In this document: positions 62,775-64,000 of the stretch, one piece after another
How the letters are laid out: every line of letters begins with the position of its first letter
How positions within the stretch are numbered: the stretch's first letter is position 1
Assembly (NCBI RefSeq): GCF_029227915.1
Contig: NC_079881.1
Coordinates: 26,513,501-26,577,500, forward strand
Reading direction: 5' to 3'
Origin: Hydractinia symbiolongicarpus
Taxonomy: Eukaryota > Cnidaria > Hydrozoa > Anthoathecata > Hydractiniidae
DNA length: 64,000 nt
Position numbers and translations under genes: made by a program
Notes under the pieces: generated by a model
What the model was told of the DNA's origin: nothing
Seen by the model: the letters and a program-made list of their open reading frames with translations, nothing else
Databases searched by the model: none

Positions 62775-63622
62775 CTATACGGGCCGAGTCCGGGATTTAC
62801 GGGAAATCGCGGGTTTTCGTTTGCCAGCGATTAAACTTCTTTTATTCAGCGTCCCATCAAAAATGAAAACATTTTTGAAAACTACAAGTTTCATGCGTTT
62901 TAGTGGTGAAAAAATAATATAAAAAATCGTTCGGGAAATGAGTTTACTCCCTGTGTACTTTCTTTGTATACTTTTGACTATACGGGCCAAGCCCGGGATT
63001 TACGGGAAATCGCGGGTTTTCGTTTGCCGGCGATTAAACCACTTTCATTAAGCGTCTCATGAAAAATGAAAACATTTCTGAAAACTACAAGTTTCATGCG
63101 TTTTAGTGGTGAAAAAATAATATAAAAAATCGTTCGGGAAATGAGTTTACTCACGGGGTACTTCCTTTGTATACATTCGACTTCACTCCCTGGGTACTTT
63201 CTTTGTATACTTTTGACTATACGGGCCGAGTCCGGGATTTACGGGAATTTGCGGGTTTTCGTTTGCCGGCGATTAAACCACTTTCATTAAGCGTCTCATG
63301 AAAAATGAAAACATTTCCAAAAACTACAAGTCTCATGCGTTTTAGTGGTGAAAAAATAATATAAAAAATCGTTCGGGAAATGAGTTTACTCACAGGGCTT
63401 TTTCTTTGTATACATTCGACTATACGGGCCAAGCCCGGGATTTACGGGAAATCGCGGGTTTTCGTTTGCCGGCGATTAAACCACTTTCATTAAGCGTCTC
63501 ATGAAAAATGAAAACATTTCTGAAAACTACAAGTCTCATGCGTTTTAGTGGTGAAAAAATAATTTAAAAAATCGTTCGGGAAATGAGTTTCCTCCCTGGG
63601 TACTTTCTTTGTATACTTTTGA
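62775..63622 (-). repeat. Inverted-arm 848-bp block with 36-bp insertion, copy 2
   Basis: This repeats 60709-61556 at 2066 bp. The second monomer switched from A-like ('aaacttcttttattcagcg' at 60969) to B-like ('aaaccactttcattaagcg' at 63038), which suggests gene-conversion-like replacement inside an otherwise matching block. Confidence 0.88.
63147..63218 (-). repeat. 36-bp partial duplication inside a monomer, copy 2
   Basis: Identical by eye in structure to 61081-61152: 63147-63182 B-type and 63183-63218 A-type. Because it sits exactly 2066 bp away, it was copied as part of the higher-order unit and is a good marker for that unit. Confidence 0.92.
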
Positions 63623-64000
63623 CTATACGGGCCGAGTCCGGGATTTACGGGAAATCGCGGGTTTTTGTTTGCCGGCGATTAAACTTCTTTTATTCAGCGT
63701 CCCATCAAAAATGAAAACATTTTTGAAAACTACAAGTTTCATGCGTTTTAGTGGTGAAAAAATAATTTAAAAAATCGTTCGGGAAATGAGTTTACTCCCT
63801 GGGTACTTTCTTTGTATACTTTTGACTATACGGGCCGAGTCCGGGATTTACGGGAAATCGCGGGTTTTCGTTTGCCAGCGATTAAACTTCTTTTATTCAG
63901 AGTCCCATCAAAAATGAAAACATTTTTGAAAACTACAAGTTTCATGCGTTTTAGTGGTGAAAAAATAATATAAAAAATCGTTCGGGAAATGAGTTTACTC
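63623..64000 (-). repeat. Inverted-arm monomers to the window edge
   Basis: The stretch starts like the trimer at 61557 but switches near 63750 to the 'ttactccctggg' and 'tttgccagcgatt' monomer of the 848-bp block, so two monomers of the trimer are missing. The array continues past 64000. Confidence 0.85.

Larger units (their letters stand above)
59920..64000 (-). repeat. Satellite array, inverted arm (about 20 monomers)
   Basis: From 59920 to the window end the same 203-bp satellite reads in the reverse orientation: 'ctacaagtctcatgcgtttt' and its 'ctacaagtttcatgcg' variant recur every 203 bp. The arm contains A-like and B-like monomers with variants rare or absent in the forward arm: 'catgagacgc' instead of 'gatgagacgc' in B monomers, 'gatgggacgc' in A monomers, and 'agaaaaagccctgtgag' instead of 'agaaagtaccctgtgag' (all given in monomer orientation). 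It is more homogeneous than the forward arm. It is built from a 609-bp trimer and an 848-bp block, and runs off the window end. Confidence 0.98.

Noticed and set aside
1-64000. CRISPR array.
   Set aside because: The repeat unit is contiguous and 203 bp long with no unique spacers between short repeats; there are no cas-like genes.
1-64000. Ribosomal DNA spacer subrepeats.
   Set aside because: Spacer subrepeats can look like this, but no rRNA gene or unique spacer sequence appears in 64 kb and the orientation switches once, which is unlike an rDNA unit.
1-64000. A coding tandem-repeat protein spanning many monomers.
   Set aside because: 203 is not a multiple of 3, and no open frame exceeds 91 codons on either strand.

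Overview
The window is satellite DNA from end to end. It is one uninterrupted head-to-tail array of a roughly 203-bp monomer, about 315 copies, at about 38% GC by hand count of a near-consensus monomer. I see no protein gene, RNA gene, transposon or unique DNA anywhere in the 64 kb. A block like this, built of several diverged monomer subtypes arranged in nested higher-order repeats (HORs), is typical of eukaryotic constitutive heterochromatin (pericentromere, centromere, subtelomere or a sex/B chromosome). The sequence holds nothing that fixes the species. CpG is not depleted in the monomer (about 13 seen against about 7 expected in one monomer), which argues against long heavy CpG methylation with decay at this locus.

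Layout. Positions 1-59919 run in one orientation and 59920-64000 in the opposite one. The switch is a sharp inversion junction at 59910-59925, with a 6-bp palindromic arm on each side of a 4-bp spacer. Four monomer subtypes recur: A (ends of 'gaataaaagaagttt', 'ggactcggccc', 'tcaaaagtatac'), A' (AT-shifted A with 'aaagcccatgag' and 'tttttaaaaatg'), B ('aatgaaagtggttt', 'gggcttggccc', 'tcgaatgtatac', 'ccctgtgag') and D ('aatgaaagaggttt', 'gtgtagtcgaatg', 'ttaagatttttttt'). At the left edge A and B alternate as 406-bp dimers and 609-bp trimers. Further in, blocks of 3, 4, 5, 6, 7, 8, 14, 18-20 and 35-42 monomers are duplicated, mostly in direct tandem.

History readable from shared variants: 2055-8325 was copied to 10371-16843; a 1216-bp six-mer is tandem at 9155-11586; 15.8-19.04 kb is a tandem eight-mer (1622 bp); 22.9-26.0 kb is copied to 27.0-30.05 kb (4058 bp); 31.13-33.15 kb to 33.97-35.99 kb (2837 bp); and 46.83-50.68 kb is tandemly duplicated to 50.68-54.35 kb with one monomer lost. 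A six-monomer cassette recurs five times, at 3.4, 12.0, 23.1, 27.2 and 38.3 kb. Several monomers are chimeras that mark unequal-exchange breakpoints. The inverted arm carries its own diagnostic variants and its own HOR, including a monomer type enlarged by 36 bp.

Short open frames of 60-91 codons occur on both strands. They are by-products of the repeat: 203 is not divisible by 3, so frames shift at each monomer, and many begin at TTG. All identity statements below are by eye from aligned positions; block edges are good to about +/-20 bp unless stated.
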